Below, in pieces: positions 24,296 to 32,122 of a DNA stretch of 64,000 nucleotides. The stretch comes from Nitrobacter vulgaris. Its GTDB lineage: Bacteria; Pseudomonadota; Alphaproteobacteria; Rhizobiales; Xanthobacteraceae. A program made the position numbers and the translations under genes. Position 1 is the stretch's first letter, and each line of letters begins with the position of its first letter. Below the pieces are notes generated by a model, which saw only the letters and a program-made list of their open reading frames with translations, ran no database searches and was not told the origin of the DNA. Location: the NCBI RefSeq assembly GCF_031453995.1, contig NZ_JAVDPZ010000010.1:1-64000 (forward strand). Reading direction: 5' to 3'.

Positions 24296-25651
24296 ATGAC
24301 CGCTCCGGACGTCGCCCCAACCGTATCCGAGGCTGCCTCCCGTGCGTCTTGGCGCGAGAGCATGGCGGTCTATCTGCAACCGCGCGTCCTCATTGTCATG
24401 ATGCTCGGCTTCTCGTCCGGCCTGCCGCTGGCGCTGTCGGGCTCGACTCTGCAGATTTGGATGAAAGAATCCGGCATCGATCTGCACGACATCGGTCTGT
24501 TTGTTCTCGTTGGCACGCCCTATACGCTGAAGTTTCTGTGGGCGCCGTTGGTCGATGCCCTGCATATTCCGCTGCTGACGCGGCGGTTCGGCCGCCGTCG
24601 CGGTTGGCTCGTCTTTTCGCAATTGCTTCTGATCGCGGCAATCCTGTTGCTGGCCTCGACCGATCCAGTGAAAGCGCCGTGGTTTGTCGCGCTCGGCGCG
24701 GTGCTCGTGGCGGCGACGTCGGCGACGCAGGACATCGTGGTCGATGCCTTTCGGGTCGAGAGCCTGCCGGAAAGCGAGCAGGCTGCCGGCATGGCGGGTT
24801 ATGTCGCCGCCTATCGTATCGGCATGTTGGTCTCGACCGCCGGAGCTCTCTTCCTGGTCAGCGCATTCGAAGGGACAGGCCAGGTCCGCGCCTCGGCGTG
24901 GGCGTGGGGCTACATTAGCATGGCGGCGATGGTTCTGATCGGCACCGTCACGGCACTGGCGGCCACTGAGCCCGAGCAATCCGTGCGCGCCGAACTGGCG
25001 ACGCGGGCTAAGGGCGGTTTCGCGCGGGTCATGAATGCCGCGGTCGGCGCATTTTCTGAATTCCTGAGCCGCAAGGACGCTCTCGCCGCGCTCGCCTTCA
25101 TCGTGCTGTTCAAGTTCACCGACGCGTTCTCCGGCACCATGACCGCACCGTTCGTCATCGATCTTGGCTTCACCCGCAACGACTACGCCGCCATCGTCAA
25201 GGGCGTCGGTCTTGCCGCGACGCTGATTGGCGGTTTTGCCGGCGGCTTCGTGGCGCGGCGCTACCCGCTGGCGGCAAGCCTGTGGGTTGGCGGCATTTTG
25301 CAGGCGGTCGCCAACCTGTCGTTCTCATGGCTGGCGCTGGTCGGCGTCAATCAATGGGCGCTGGCTCTCGCTATCACAGCGGAGAATTTCACCAGCGCCA
25401 TCGGCACGGTGATCTTCGTCGCCTATCTGTCGGCGATGTGCCGCAATCCGCTGCACACCGCTACCCAATATGCGCTTCTCACGGCGCTTGCCGCGGTCGG
25501 CCGAACCTATCTGTCCGCCAGCGCCGGGTTCGTCGCCGAGGCGACGGGATGGCCGCTGTTCTTTGCGATCTGCGTTGCCGCTGCCATACCAAGCCTGATC
25601 CTACTGGCCTGGCTGCAGCGGCGCGGGCACTTTGCCGCGTTGCGGGCGTAA
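24296..25651 (+). CDS. ampG: AmpG-type muropeptide/MFS permease
   Basis: A 451-residue inner-membrane MFS protein with about twelve helices. The signature starts with LIVMMLGFSSGLPLALSGSTLQ and continues with GLFVLVGTPYTLKFLWAPLV, SATQDIVVDAFRVESL and TAITAENFTSAIGTV-type AITAENFTSAIGTVIFVAYL. These are the marks of AmpG, which imports GlcNAc-anhydromuropeptides for cell-wall recycling and beta-lactamase induction. It lies 39 bases after rmuC on the same strand. No beta-lactamase regulator is nearby. Confidence 0.88.
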   Translation: MTAPDVAPTVSEAASRASWRESMAVYLQPRVLIVMMLGFSSGLPLALSGSTLQIWMKESGIDLHDIGLFVLVGTPYTLKFLWAPLVDALHIPLLTRRFGRRRGWLVFSQLLLIAAILLLASTDPVKAPWFVALGAVLVAATSATQDIVVDAFRVESLPESEQAAGMAGYVAAYRIGMLVSTAGALFLVSAFEGTGQVRASAWAWGYISMAAMVLIGTVTALAATEPEQSVRAELATRAKGGFARVMNAAVGAFSEFLSRKDALAALAFIVLFKFTDAFSGTMTAPFVIDLGFTRNDYAAIVKGVGLAATLIGGFAGGFVARRYPLAASLWVGGILQAVANLSFSWLALVGVNQWALALAITAENFTSAIGTVIFVAYLSAMCRNPLHTATQYALLTALAAVGRTYLSASAGFVAEATGWPLFFAICVAAAIPSLILLAWLQRRGHFAALRA

Positions 25652-25660
25652 ACGGTGGCG

Positions 25661-25719
25661 CAGCGAACCGGTACCTACCTCGGGTCAAGCCCGAGGATAG
25701 GCTTCGCTCGAAAACGCTA
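25661..25719 (-). repeat. Dispersed intergenic repeat, family 1 (copy F) with nested palindrome
   Basis: On the minus strand it starts atagcgttttcgagcgaag and ends ggtaccggttcgctg. Between them sits an extra palindrome, CCTCGGG/CCCGAGG with a 5-base loop (25678-25696), absent from the other copies. It lies between the convergent ends of ampG and the EamA transporter gene. Confidence 0.7.
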
Positions 25720-26583
25720 TTTCCAGATCATGTCCTTTGCCGCGATCAACCCGCCGCCCGCGATCAGCACGGACGCGACGGCGAGCGCCGCAGTCGGCTT
25801 CGCGAAACCCGCCAGTATCAGGAACGCGGTCGAAAGTAGCGGCGTCGCATAGGCGGCCGCGCCGAGCACGCGAATGTCGCCGCGCTTCATGCCGATATCC
25901 CAGACATAGAAGGCAAGGCCGACTGGACCGATGCCGAGCGCGGCGATCGCGAGCCACTGTGCCGCGCTGTCCGGCCACACCGTCTGTTCCATGAGCAGAT
26001 GCGCAACCGCCGCGAGTGCAGCCGTCGCCAGGCAAAAGCCCGCGACCGCGTCGGTTGGAACCGAGGCCAAGCGTCGCGACAGCACCGAATACGCTGACCA
26101 GACAAACGCCGCCATGAACGCTGCCGCAAGACCGGACATCTGGACGCGTTCGAACACAATCGAGGTACCGCCCGCAAACAGCGAAACCGTCCCGGCCAGC
26201 CCGAGGATCGCGCCGATCAGATGATGTGACGCCAGCCGCTCGCCTGGCAGCATCGAGGAGAACAGCACGATCAACAGTGGCCAGAGATAATTCAGGAGGC
26301 CCGCTTCGGCGGGTGGCGCCTGTCGCAGCGCGATGAAATACAACGCATGATAGCCGAACAGCCCTCCCACCCCCACGAGCCATACAACCGCCGGCTGTCG
26401 CAACGCGCTGACGCCTTCGGGACGGAACAGCCAGCTCGTGCAGCCGGCAAGACCACCAATTGCAAACGTCATGGCCGCGAGTTGAAACGCGGGAATGTGC
26501 CCGGTTGCGACCGTCATGACCGCGAGCAGCGACCACATCAGGATGGCGGCGAGGCCGATGAGTGTGGCGGTCCGGGAGGTCAT
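25717..26583 (-). CDS. EamA/DMT-family transporter
   Basis: A 288-residue inner-membrane transporter with ten predicted helices in two EamA halves (TATLIGLAAILMWSLLAVM..., AGLLNYLWPLLIVLFSSML, GAILGLAGTVSLFAGGTS; then AAFMAAFVWSAYSVLSRRL, AAYATPLLSTAFLILAG). Such proteins export amino acids or metabolites, and the substrate is not predictable here. The ribosome site GGAGAAGGA lies in one arm of a 10-bp hairpin at 26590-26616. The gene is downstream of phbB on the same strand and may be read through from it. Confidence 0.85.
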   Translation of the reverse strand: MTSRTATLIGLAAILMWSLLAVMTVATGHIPAFQLAAMTFAIGGLAGCTSWLFRPEGVSALRQPAVVWLVGVGGLFGYHALYFIALRQAPPAEAGLLNYLWPLLIVLFSSMLPGERLASHHLIGAILGLAGTVSLFAGGTSIVFERVQMSGLAAAFMAAFVWSAYSVLSRRLASVPTDAVAGFCLATAALAAVAHLLMEQTVWPDSAAQWLAIAALGIGPVGLAFYVWDIGMKRGDIRVLGAAAYATPLLSTAFLILAGFAKPTAALAVASVLIAGGGLIAAKDMIWK

Positions 26584-26589
26584 GATTTC

Positions 26590-26616
26590 TTCCTTCTCCT
26601 CTCTTGGGAGAAGGAA
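26590..26616 (-). promoter_or_regulatory. Hairpin covering the EamA ribosome-binding site
   Basis: A 10-bp perfect stem (26590-26599 with 26607-26616) surrounds a 7-base loop. On the minus strand one arm contains GGAGAAGGA, seven bases before the ATG of the EamA gene. The structure could end phbB transcription or mask translation. Confidence 0.45.
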
Positions 26617-26648
26617 AGAAGCGGCATGTCCACCCTATGCACTCTTCA

Positions 26649-27374
26649 TTACGCTTGATACTGGCCGCCGTTGATGCTCAGCGTCGATCCCGTGATGAAG
26701 CCGGCATCGTCGGCGGCGAGGAATATCACCGCGCGCGCGATCTCATCGGGCTCACCGAGGCGGGTCACCGGAATCTGCGGCAGGATGTTTTTCTCGATGA
26801 CGTCCTTGGGCACGGCCTGCACCATTTCCGTGTTGATGTATCCGGGGCAGATCGCATTCACGGTGATTCCGTTCTTGGCATTCTCCAGCGCCAGCGCCTT
26901 GGTGAAACCGATGTCTCCGGCCTTCGCCGCCGAATAGTTCACCTGGCCGAACTGGCCCTTCTGGCCATTGATCGAAGAGATGTTGATGATGCGGCCGAAC
27001 TTGCGCGCGCGCATTCCCTCGATCACCGGGCGCGTCATGTTGAACAGCGAGCCGAGATTGGTGTTGATGACGGCGCTCCACTGCTCGAGCGTCATCTTGT
27101 GGAAGGCGCCGTCTTTGGTGATGCCGGCATTATTCACGAGCACCTCGATGGGGCCGAGGTCCGCTTCGACCTGCTTGATGCCGCCAGCACAGGCATCGAA
27201 GGAAGCGACATCCCACTTGTAAACGGGAATGCCGGTTTCCGCCTTGAATTTTTCCGCCGCCGCGTCGTTGCCGGCGTAGCTCGCCGCGACGTTGTATCCG
27301 GCCGCTTTCAGCGCTCTGCTGATCGCGCCGCCGATGCCTCGCGTTCCCCCCGTCACCAATGCCACTCTTGCCAT
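26649..27374 (-). CDS. phbB: Acetoacetyl-CoA reductase
   Basis: NADPH-dependent short-chain dehydrogenase that makes (R)-3-hydroxybutyryl-CoA for polyhydroxybutyrate. The cofactor loop is VTGGTRGIGGAIS, the structural motif VNNAGITKDGAFHKM, and the catalytic residues Ser and Tyr/Lys lie in INISSINGQKGQFGQVNYSA and SAAKAG. It ends in TLSINGGQYQ, typical for PhbB. The 241-residue length is standard, and AGGAGG precedes the ATG. It lies downstream of phbA but is separated by a terminator and a repeat, so it may have its own promoter. Confidence 0.96.
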   Translation of the reverse strand: MARVALVTGGTRGIGGAISRALKAAGYNVAASYAGNDAAAEKFKAETGIPVYKWDVASFDACAGGIKQVEADLGPIEVLVNNAGITKDGAFHKMTLEQWSAVINTNLGSLFNMTRPVIEGMRARKFGRIINISSINGQKGQFGQVNYSAAKAGDIGFTKALALENAKNGITVNAICPGYINTEMVQAVPKDVIEKNILPQIPVTRLGEPDEIARAVIFLAADDAGFITGSTLSINGGQYQA

Positions 27375-27392
27375 GCGTCGTCCTCCTGGAGT

Positions 27393-27456
27393 TCCAGCTT
27401 TTGTTTTGACGCGCTTCTTGACGCGAACCGGTACCCACCTCGCTCGTAAACGCTAC
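27393..27456 (-). repeat. Dispersed intergenic repeat, family 1 (copy E, inverted)
   Basis: The minus strand reads tagcgtttacgagcgaggtg, ggtaccggttcgcgtcaaga and agcgcgtcaaaacaaaagct, matching the family without the terminal hairpin. It lies between phbA and phbB, just upstream of the phbB ribosome site. Confidence 0.7.
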
Positions 27457-27500
27457 GGAAAGCCGGATTTATCCTGATCGTTGAAACAAAAGCTTTGCGG

Positions 27501-27531
27501 ATAAAAATGCCCGGCACGAGGCCGAGCATTT
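27501..27531 (-). terminator. Intrinsic terminator after phbA
   Basis: An 11-bp stem with one G-T pair (27505-27515 with 27521-27531) and a 5-base loop is followed on the minus strand by TTTAT. It lies 46 bases beyond the phbA stop. Confidence 0.7.
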
Positions 27532-27576
27532 GGTTGTCAGCGCGACTCAATGTCCATTTTCGCCGCCTTCATCCGC

Positions 27577-28755
27577 TCAGCCGCGCTCAACGCACATGGC
27601 GAGCCCCATGCCGCCGCCGATGCATAACGTGGCAAGGCCCTTCTTGACGTTTCGCTTCTGCATTTCGTGCAGCAGGGTCACCAGCACGCGCGCGCCCGAG
27701 GCACCGACCGGATGGCCGATGGCGATCGCGCCGCCATTGACGTTGACCTTTGAGGTATCCCAGCCGAGGTCCTTATTGACGGCGCAGGCCTGTGCGGCGA
27801 AGGCTTCATTGGCTTCGATCAGGTCGAGGTCGCCGATCGTCCAGCCTGCTTTTTTCAGCGCGGCACGGGAGGCCGGAATCGGGCCGGTGCCCATGATCTT
27901 CGGATCGACCCCGGCTTGGGCCCAGGAGACGATGCGGGCGAGGGGGGGCTTGCCCTCTTTCGCCGCCTGCGCGGCCGACATCAGGACGACGGCCGCGGCG
28001 CCGTCGTTGATTCCCGACGCGTTGGCCGCGGTCACAGTGCCGTCCTTTTCAAAAGCGGGTCGCAGTTTGGCGATGGCGTCGACCGTCACGCCAGCCTTCG
28101 GATATTCGTCCGTGTCGACCACAACATCGCCTTTGCGGCTCTTGACGGTGACGGGCACGATCTCGTCCTTGAATCGACCGGCTTTTTGCGCGGCCTCCGC
28201 CTTGTTCTGCGAGCCCGCGGCGAATTCGTCCTGCTGCTGGCGGGTGATCTGGTACTCACGGGCGACGTTCTCGGCGGTGTTGCCCATGTGGTAGCCGTTG
28301 AACGCATCCCACAGCCCGTCCTTGATCATGGTGTCGATGAATTCGAGGTTGCCCATCTTGACGCCGCCGCGCAGGTGCTGCGCATGCGGCGCCATGCTCA
28401 TGGATTCCTGTCCGCCGGCGACGACGATATCCGAATCCCCGTTCAGGATGGCCTGATAGCCGAGCGCGACAGTGCGCAGGCCCGAACCGCAGAGCTGGTT
28501 GACGCCCCAGGCCGGGCTTTCCACCGGAACGCCAGCGGCGATCGACGCCTGACGTGCCGGATTCTGGCCCTGCGCCGCAGTCAGAATCTGGCCCATGATG
28601 ACTTCGGAGACCCGTCCGGGCTCGATTCCCGCCCGCTCCAGCGCAGCCTTGATGGCGATAGCACCGAGGGCGTGGGCGGGCGTCGTGGCAAGCGCGCCGT
28701 TGAAACTTCCCACTGGAGTGCGGGCGGCGCTGACGATGACGACATCGTCTGACAT
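27577..28755 (-). CDS. phbA: Acetyl-CoA acetyltransferase (beta-ketothiolase)
   Basis: Condenses two acetyl-CoA to acetoacetyl-CoA, the first step of polyhydroxybutyrate synthesis. The nucleophile Cys89 lies in GVNQLCGSGLRTVALG. The His motif is NVNGGAIAIGHPVGASG and the second Cys is in CIGGGMGLAMCVERG at the C-terminus. The start MSDDVVIVSAARTPVG at 28755 has AGGAGGTG upstream. An earlier in-frame ATG at 28782 is less likely. 392 residues is standard. The PHB repressor gene phaR lies divergent, 318 bases away. Confidence 0.96.
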   Translation of the reverse strand: MSDDVVIVSAARTPVGSFNGALATTPAHALGAIAIKAALERAGIEPGRVSEVIMGQILTAAQGQNPARQASIAAGVPVESPAWGVNQLCGSGLRTVALGYQAILNGDSDIVVAGGQESMSMAPHAQHLRGGVKMGNLEFIDTMIKDGLWDAFNGYHMGNTAENVAREYQITRQQQDEFAAGSQNKAEAAQKAGRFKDEIVPVTVKSRKGDVVVDTDEYPKAGVTVDAIAKLRPAFEKDGTVTAANASGINDGAAAVVLMSAAQAAKEGKPPLARIVSWAQAGVDPKIMGTGPIPASRAALKKAGWTIGDLDLIEANEAFAAQACAVNKDLGWDTSKVNVNGGAIAIGHPVGASGARVLVTLLHEMQKRNVKKGLATLCIGGGMGLAMCVERG

Positions 28756-29072
28756 GGACACCTCCTGGAGCTTAAGTGACATGCTGGGGCTTGAGTGACT
28801 TGAAATTCGATGATGACAGGCCGCACCGGCGGTCCGCGATCTACTCAGATATATATCCTGTTGACCTCACGAGAGTGTGTCAATCATGCCAATGGCTGGA
28901 AGTTGCACCCGTACATGATCGTGAGCACTTCTATGCATTGGCATTAACTGTTTTTTATAAAACGGTAGCCGAAGCGGGCTGAAAGTGCTTACTTTGCTGC
29001 AATGCGTTACGTGTTAACCCCATCGTGGATGCCGGCGGGGTTTCTTGTCCTCGGCAGGGACGTGTGGGATCT
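28756..29072. promoter_or_regulatory. Divergent phbA-phaR intergenic region
   Basis: About 317 bases of lower GC between the two start codons, with an AT-rich stretch (tcagatatatatcctgttga near 28845; ttttttataaaa near 28955). It should hold both promoters and the PhaR operators. A TTGACC at 28861 was seen but no convincing -10 box at proper distance. Confidence 0.5.
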
Positions 29073-29669
29073 ATGGCGAAATCAGAGACACCGACGACAA
29101 TCAAGAAATATGCGAACCGGCGGCTCTATAATACCGGCACCAGCACCTATGTGACGCTCGAAGATCTCGCGGGGATGGTCAAGCAGGGCGAGGACTTCCT
29201 TGTCTTCGATGCAAAGACTGGAGACGACATCACCCGTTCAGTGCTGGCGCAGATCATTTTCGAACAGGAAAACAAGACGGGGCAGAACCTGCTCCCGACC
29301 ACCTTCCTGCGGCAGCTGATCCGTTTCTACGGCGATAGCATGCAGATGGTGGTGCCGAAATATCTCGAACGATCGATCGACATGCTGACCCGCGAGCAGG
29401 AGAAGTTTCGCAAGCAGATGACAAGCAGCTTCAGCGGCACTCCGTTCGCGCCGCTTGAGGAGCATGTCCGCCGCAACATGGAGCTTTTCGAGCGCACGTT
29501 CTCGATGTTCAAGCCATTCGTGCCGCCGCGCAATGGGACCGCCGCGCCCGAGCCGGAGAAAACGCCCGATACTCCCGATCCCGGCGACAATATCGAAGAT
29601 CTTCGCCAGCAGATGAAGGAGATGCAGGACCGCCTGGAACGGATGTCGAAAGAGCCGAAGAAGGAGTAG
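29073..29669 (+). CDS. phaR: Polyhydroxyalkanoate synthesis repressor PhaR
   Basis: DNA- and PHB-binding repressor that controls phasin and PHB genes. The N-terminal DNA-binding domain reads TTIKKYANRRLYNTGTSTYV, then TLEDLAGMVKQGEDFLVFDA. The PHB-accumulation domain follows (ITRSVLAQIIFEQENKTGQN, LLPTTFLRQLIRFYGDSMQM). The C-terminus is acidic and coiled (NIEDLRQQMKEMQDRLERM). The ATG at 29073 gives 198 residues and the canonical N-terminus. The position opposite phbA agrees with autoregulation. Confidence 0.95.
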   Translation: MAKSETPTTIKKYANRRLYNTGTSTYVTLEDLAGMVKQGEDFLVFDAKTGDDITRSVLAQIIFEQENKTGQNLLPTTFLRQLIRFYGDSMQMVVPKYLERSIDMLTREQEKFRKQMTSSFSGTPFAPLEEHVRRNMELFERTFSMFKPFVPPRNGTAAPEPEKTPDTPDPGDNIEDLRQQMKEMQDRLERMSKEPKKE

Positions 29670-30055
29670 GTGTTCGGGTCTGCGATCATGATCGAACAGA
29701 TGACGCTGAGGTCGCCGACCAGGAATCCAAGGGGATTTCGGCTCATGCAGAACAGCAGCGCGGTCTCCATGCTCGTACCTGCATCGTGTGCGCCCTCTGC
29801 CCCGGCGGAGCCGAACTCCGCGGCCATTGCCTGACACCCCTCACGGCCTGCAATTGACGACCGGGGCGCCTGCCCGTCCCAGTCCATCAAGTGTCAGATT
29901 GGTATTTCCTCGCGTTGAACCTTTTCTTGAGATGGATGACTCTCACAAAGGGGTCACGCGTCGGTGTGCCGTGCGCGACAATCGTCGCCAGGCTGTCGTT
30001 TGAAGCCATTGTCGCCGGGAAAGCCGCAGCGAACGAATCCGCAAGGTAGCTCCAT
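29670..30055. other. Intergenic region before the TorS-like kinase
   Basis: About 385 bases with no gene I can support. A minus-strand frame encodes ETALLFCMSRNPLGFLVGDL, which looks peptide-like but has no recognised family. This may be a decayed gene. Confidence 0.35.
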
Positions 30056-32122
30056 TTGGTTCCAGCCGAGACCCAGAACGGCATAGCCGAAGAGCAGCAA
30101 GAGGGCCGCTCGGGCATCGTCGGCCTGGTTCGCGCTATTCCGATCCGCTGGCGCATTTTCTCAATCACGGCTTTGAATTCTGCGGCCGTGCTTGTTCTTG
30201 CGCTGTTGATATGGAGCGGTGCCAAGACCCTGGGGTCGGCATGGGACGACGTGCGTCAGGTCAGGAACTCCGATAAGATCCTTGCGGTTCTCGAGAGCGA
30301 GACCGGTCGACTGCAAAACCTGATCCATCGCTACGTCAATCAGCCCGGTCCCGATCTGTTTGCGGAAATCCTGCTGTTGCGCGAGGCCATCCTCGGCACC
30401 TTGAGAGCGCGCGCTTCGACTGACCCGATATTGCTGGGTACGGTCGACGAACTGGAACGCGCCACCGAACGCTTTCTCAGCGGTTTCAGGGAATTGCGCG
30501 CATTACAGACGACGATTGCCAAGACCTATAAGAACCAAATCCTGACGCCTACCAAGGACATGGCCGGCCTCTATTCGATCATCGAGGGTGCGATCAGTCG
30601 CCGCGACGCGCGGATATGGCCGACACTTGGCAAATCACGCGAGGCATTCACGGCGATGCTGGTGGACGCCAACGCCTACTACCTCGCACCCGCGTCAACC
30701 AGTGCGGACGAAGTCCGAAAGAATATCGATGCGGTCGCGCGCACGATCCCGGTGATGATCGATTTTGCCGAGAACGATCTCCAGCACGACGCATTGCAGC
30801 GGCTCAAAACACGAACATCTGCGCTGCACGATGGGATCGCGAGCCTGTCCGATCTGCTCACCAAGCGAACGGATCTTTCGCGCAACTCCATCGACGCCAG
30901 CCAGGCTGAGACCATCGCCGCGATCGACGGCTTGTCGGTCAAGATGCGTCGGCGGGAGCAGAATGCGCAGTTGACGTTTGACCACACTCTCACGAGCATC
31001 TCCCGCAAGATGCTGTCGATCGCCGCGATCTTTCTCGCCATCATAGTGATTGCCGGCGTTGTCATCGCGCTCAGCATCCGTCTGCCCCTGCGGCAGCTCA
31101 TGACGTCGATGCGCGCGATCATGTCCGGCGACTACGGTCGCAGAGTCGCCGGCACCGACGCGCGGGATGAAATCGGCACTATGGCGCGCGCGGTCGAGAT
31201 GTTCCGCAAGAACGCCATCGCCAAGCGCGCGGCGGAGGACGAATTGCGGGCATCGACGCAGAGGGCCGAGAATGCTTTGCTAGAATTGAACGCGGTGCAG
31301 CGCAATCTGATCGACGCTGAGCGGCTTGCAGTGCTCGGGGGGTTGGTCGCGGGCGTCGCGCACGAGGTGAACAATCCGATCGGCATCAGCCTCACTGTTG
31401 CTTCGAGTTTCGCTTGGCGCGCCGACACATTCGACGCCGAATTGAGATCCAAGACGCCACTGAAGCGTTCGCAGCTTGAGGAATTCGTGAGCACCTGTCG
31501 CGATGCAGCTCGTCAGCTGGTTGCAAATCTGCACCGGGCCGGCGAACTGATCCAGTCCTTCAAGCAGGTTGCCGTCGATCGATCTCACGCTGAGCGCCGC
31601 CAGTTCAGCTTGAGTGAATCCACCGGCCAGATCGTCGCCAGCCTCCGTCCGGTTCTGAAGCGATCTCCGATAAACATCTCTGTCGATGTCCCGGAGGGTC
31701 TGATTATAGATGGGTTTCCCGGCTCATACGGGCAGATTTTGACTAATCTTTTTCTCAACGCTGCCAATCACGCGTTCCCCAATGGGCGATCGGGTACGAT
31801 TTCCATCGCGGCGAGCCTGCGCGCCAATGATGACATCGAGATCATTTTTTCCGACAATGGTATCGGGATGACACCGGACGTCCAGCGGCAGGCGTTCGAT
31901 CCCTTCTTTACCACACGCCGCAACGAGGGTGGCACCGGCCTTGGGCTTCACATTGTCTACAATCTTGTCATACAGCAGCTCGGCGGTCGGATGACGGTGA
32001 AATCAGAGCTGGGACAAGGAACGACTTTTCGCATTATCATGCCGCGATCCGGCGCCGGCGCTGGCACGGAAACAGACAGCGGGACAGTACAATGGCCTAC
32101 CAGGATGATCTCCTCGACCTGA
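30056..32122 (+). CDS. TorS-like membrane sensor histidine kinase
   Basis: A 688-residue kinase starting at a TTG. Transmembrane helices at about 34-55 and 319-341 enclose a 260-residue, mostly helical periplasmic sensor of the TorS/NIT-like kind. A HAMP domain (342-395) is followed by a coiled coil, H436 in GGLVAGVAHEVNNPIGI, and an ATPase domain (QILTNLFLNAANHAFPNG, FSDNGIGMTPDVQ, GGTGLGLHIVYNLVIQQLGG). It lacks the receiver and Hpt domains of E. coli TorS; a receiver is supplied by the next gene. The start of that gene overlaps its end by 31 bases, so the two are co-translated. The ligand is unknown. Confidence 0.88.
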   Translation: MVPAETQNGIAEEQQEGRSGIVGLVRAIPIRWRIFSITALNSAAVLVLALLIWSGAKTLGSAWDDVRQVRNSDKILAVLESETGRLQNLIHRYVNQPGPDLFAEILLLREAILGTLRARASTDPILLGTVDELERATERFLSGFRELRALQTTIAKTYKNQILTPTKDMAGLYSIIEGAISRRDARIWPTLGKSREAFTAMLVDANAYYLAPASTSADEVRKNIDAVARTIPVMIDFAENDLQHDALQRLKTRTSALHDGIASLSDLLTKRTDLSRNSIDASQAETIAAIDGLSVKMRRREQNAQLTFDHTLTSISRKMLSIAAIFLAIIVIAGVVIALSIRLPLRQLMTSMRAIMSGDYGRRVAGTDARDEIGTMARAVEMFRKNAIAKRAAEDELRASTQRAENALLELNAVQRNLIDAERLAVLGGLVAGVAHEVNNPIGISLTVASSFAWRADTFDAELRSKTPLKRSQLEEFVSTCRDAARQLVANLHRAGELIQSFKQVAVDRSHAERRQFSLSESTGQIVASLRPVLKRSPINISVDVPEGLIIDGFPGSYGQILTNLFLNAANHAFPNGRSGTISIAASLRANDDIEIIFSDNGIGMTPDVQRQAFDPFFTTRRNEGGTGLGLHIVYNLVIQQLGGRMTVKSELGQGTTFRIIMPRSGAGAGTETDSGTVQWPTRMISST

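Noticed and set aside
23915..24979. 354-codon minus-strand open frame opposite rmuC and ampG
   Set aside because: Shadow frame with no recognisable domain; both plus-strand genes are certain.
27916..28752. 278-codon plus-strand open frame opposite phbA
   Set aside because: Antisense to a certain thiolase gene.
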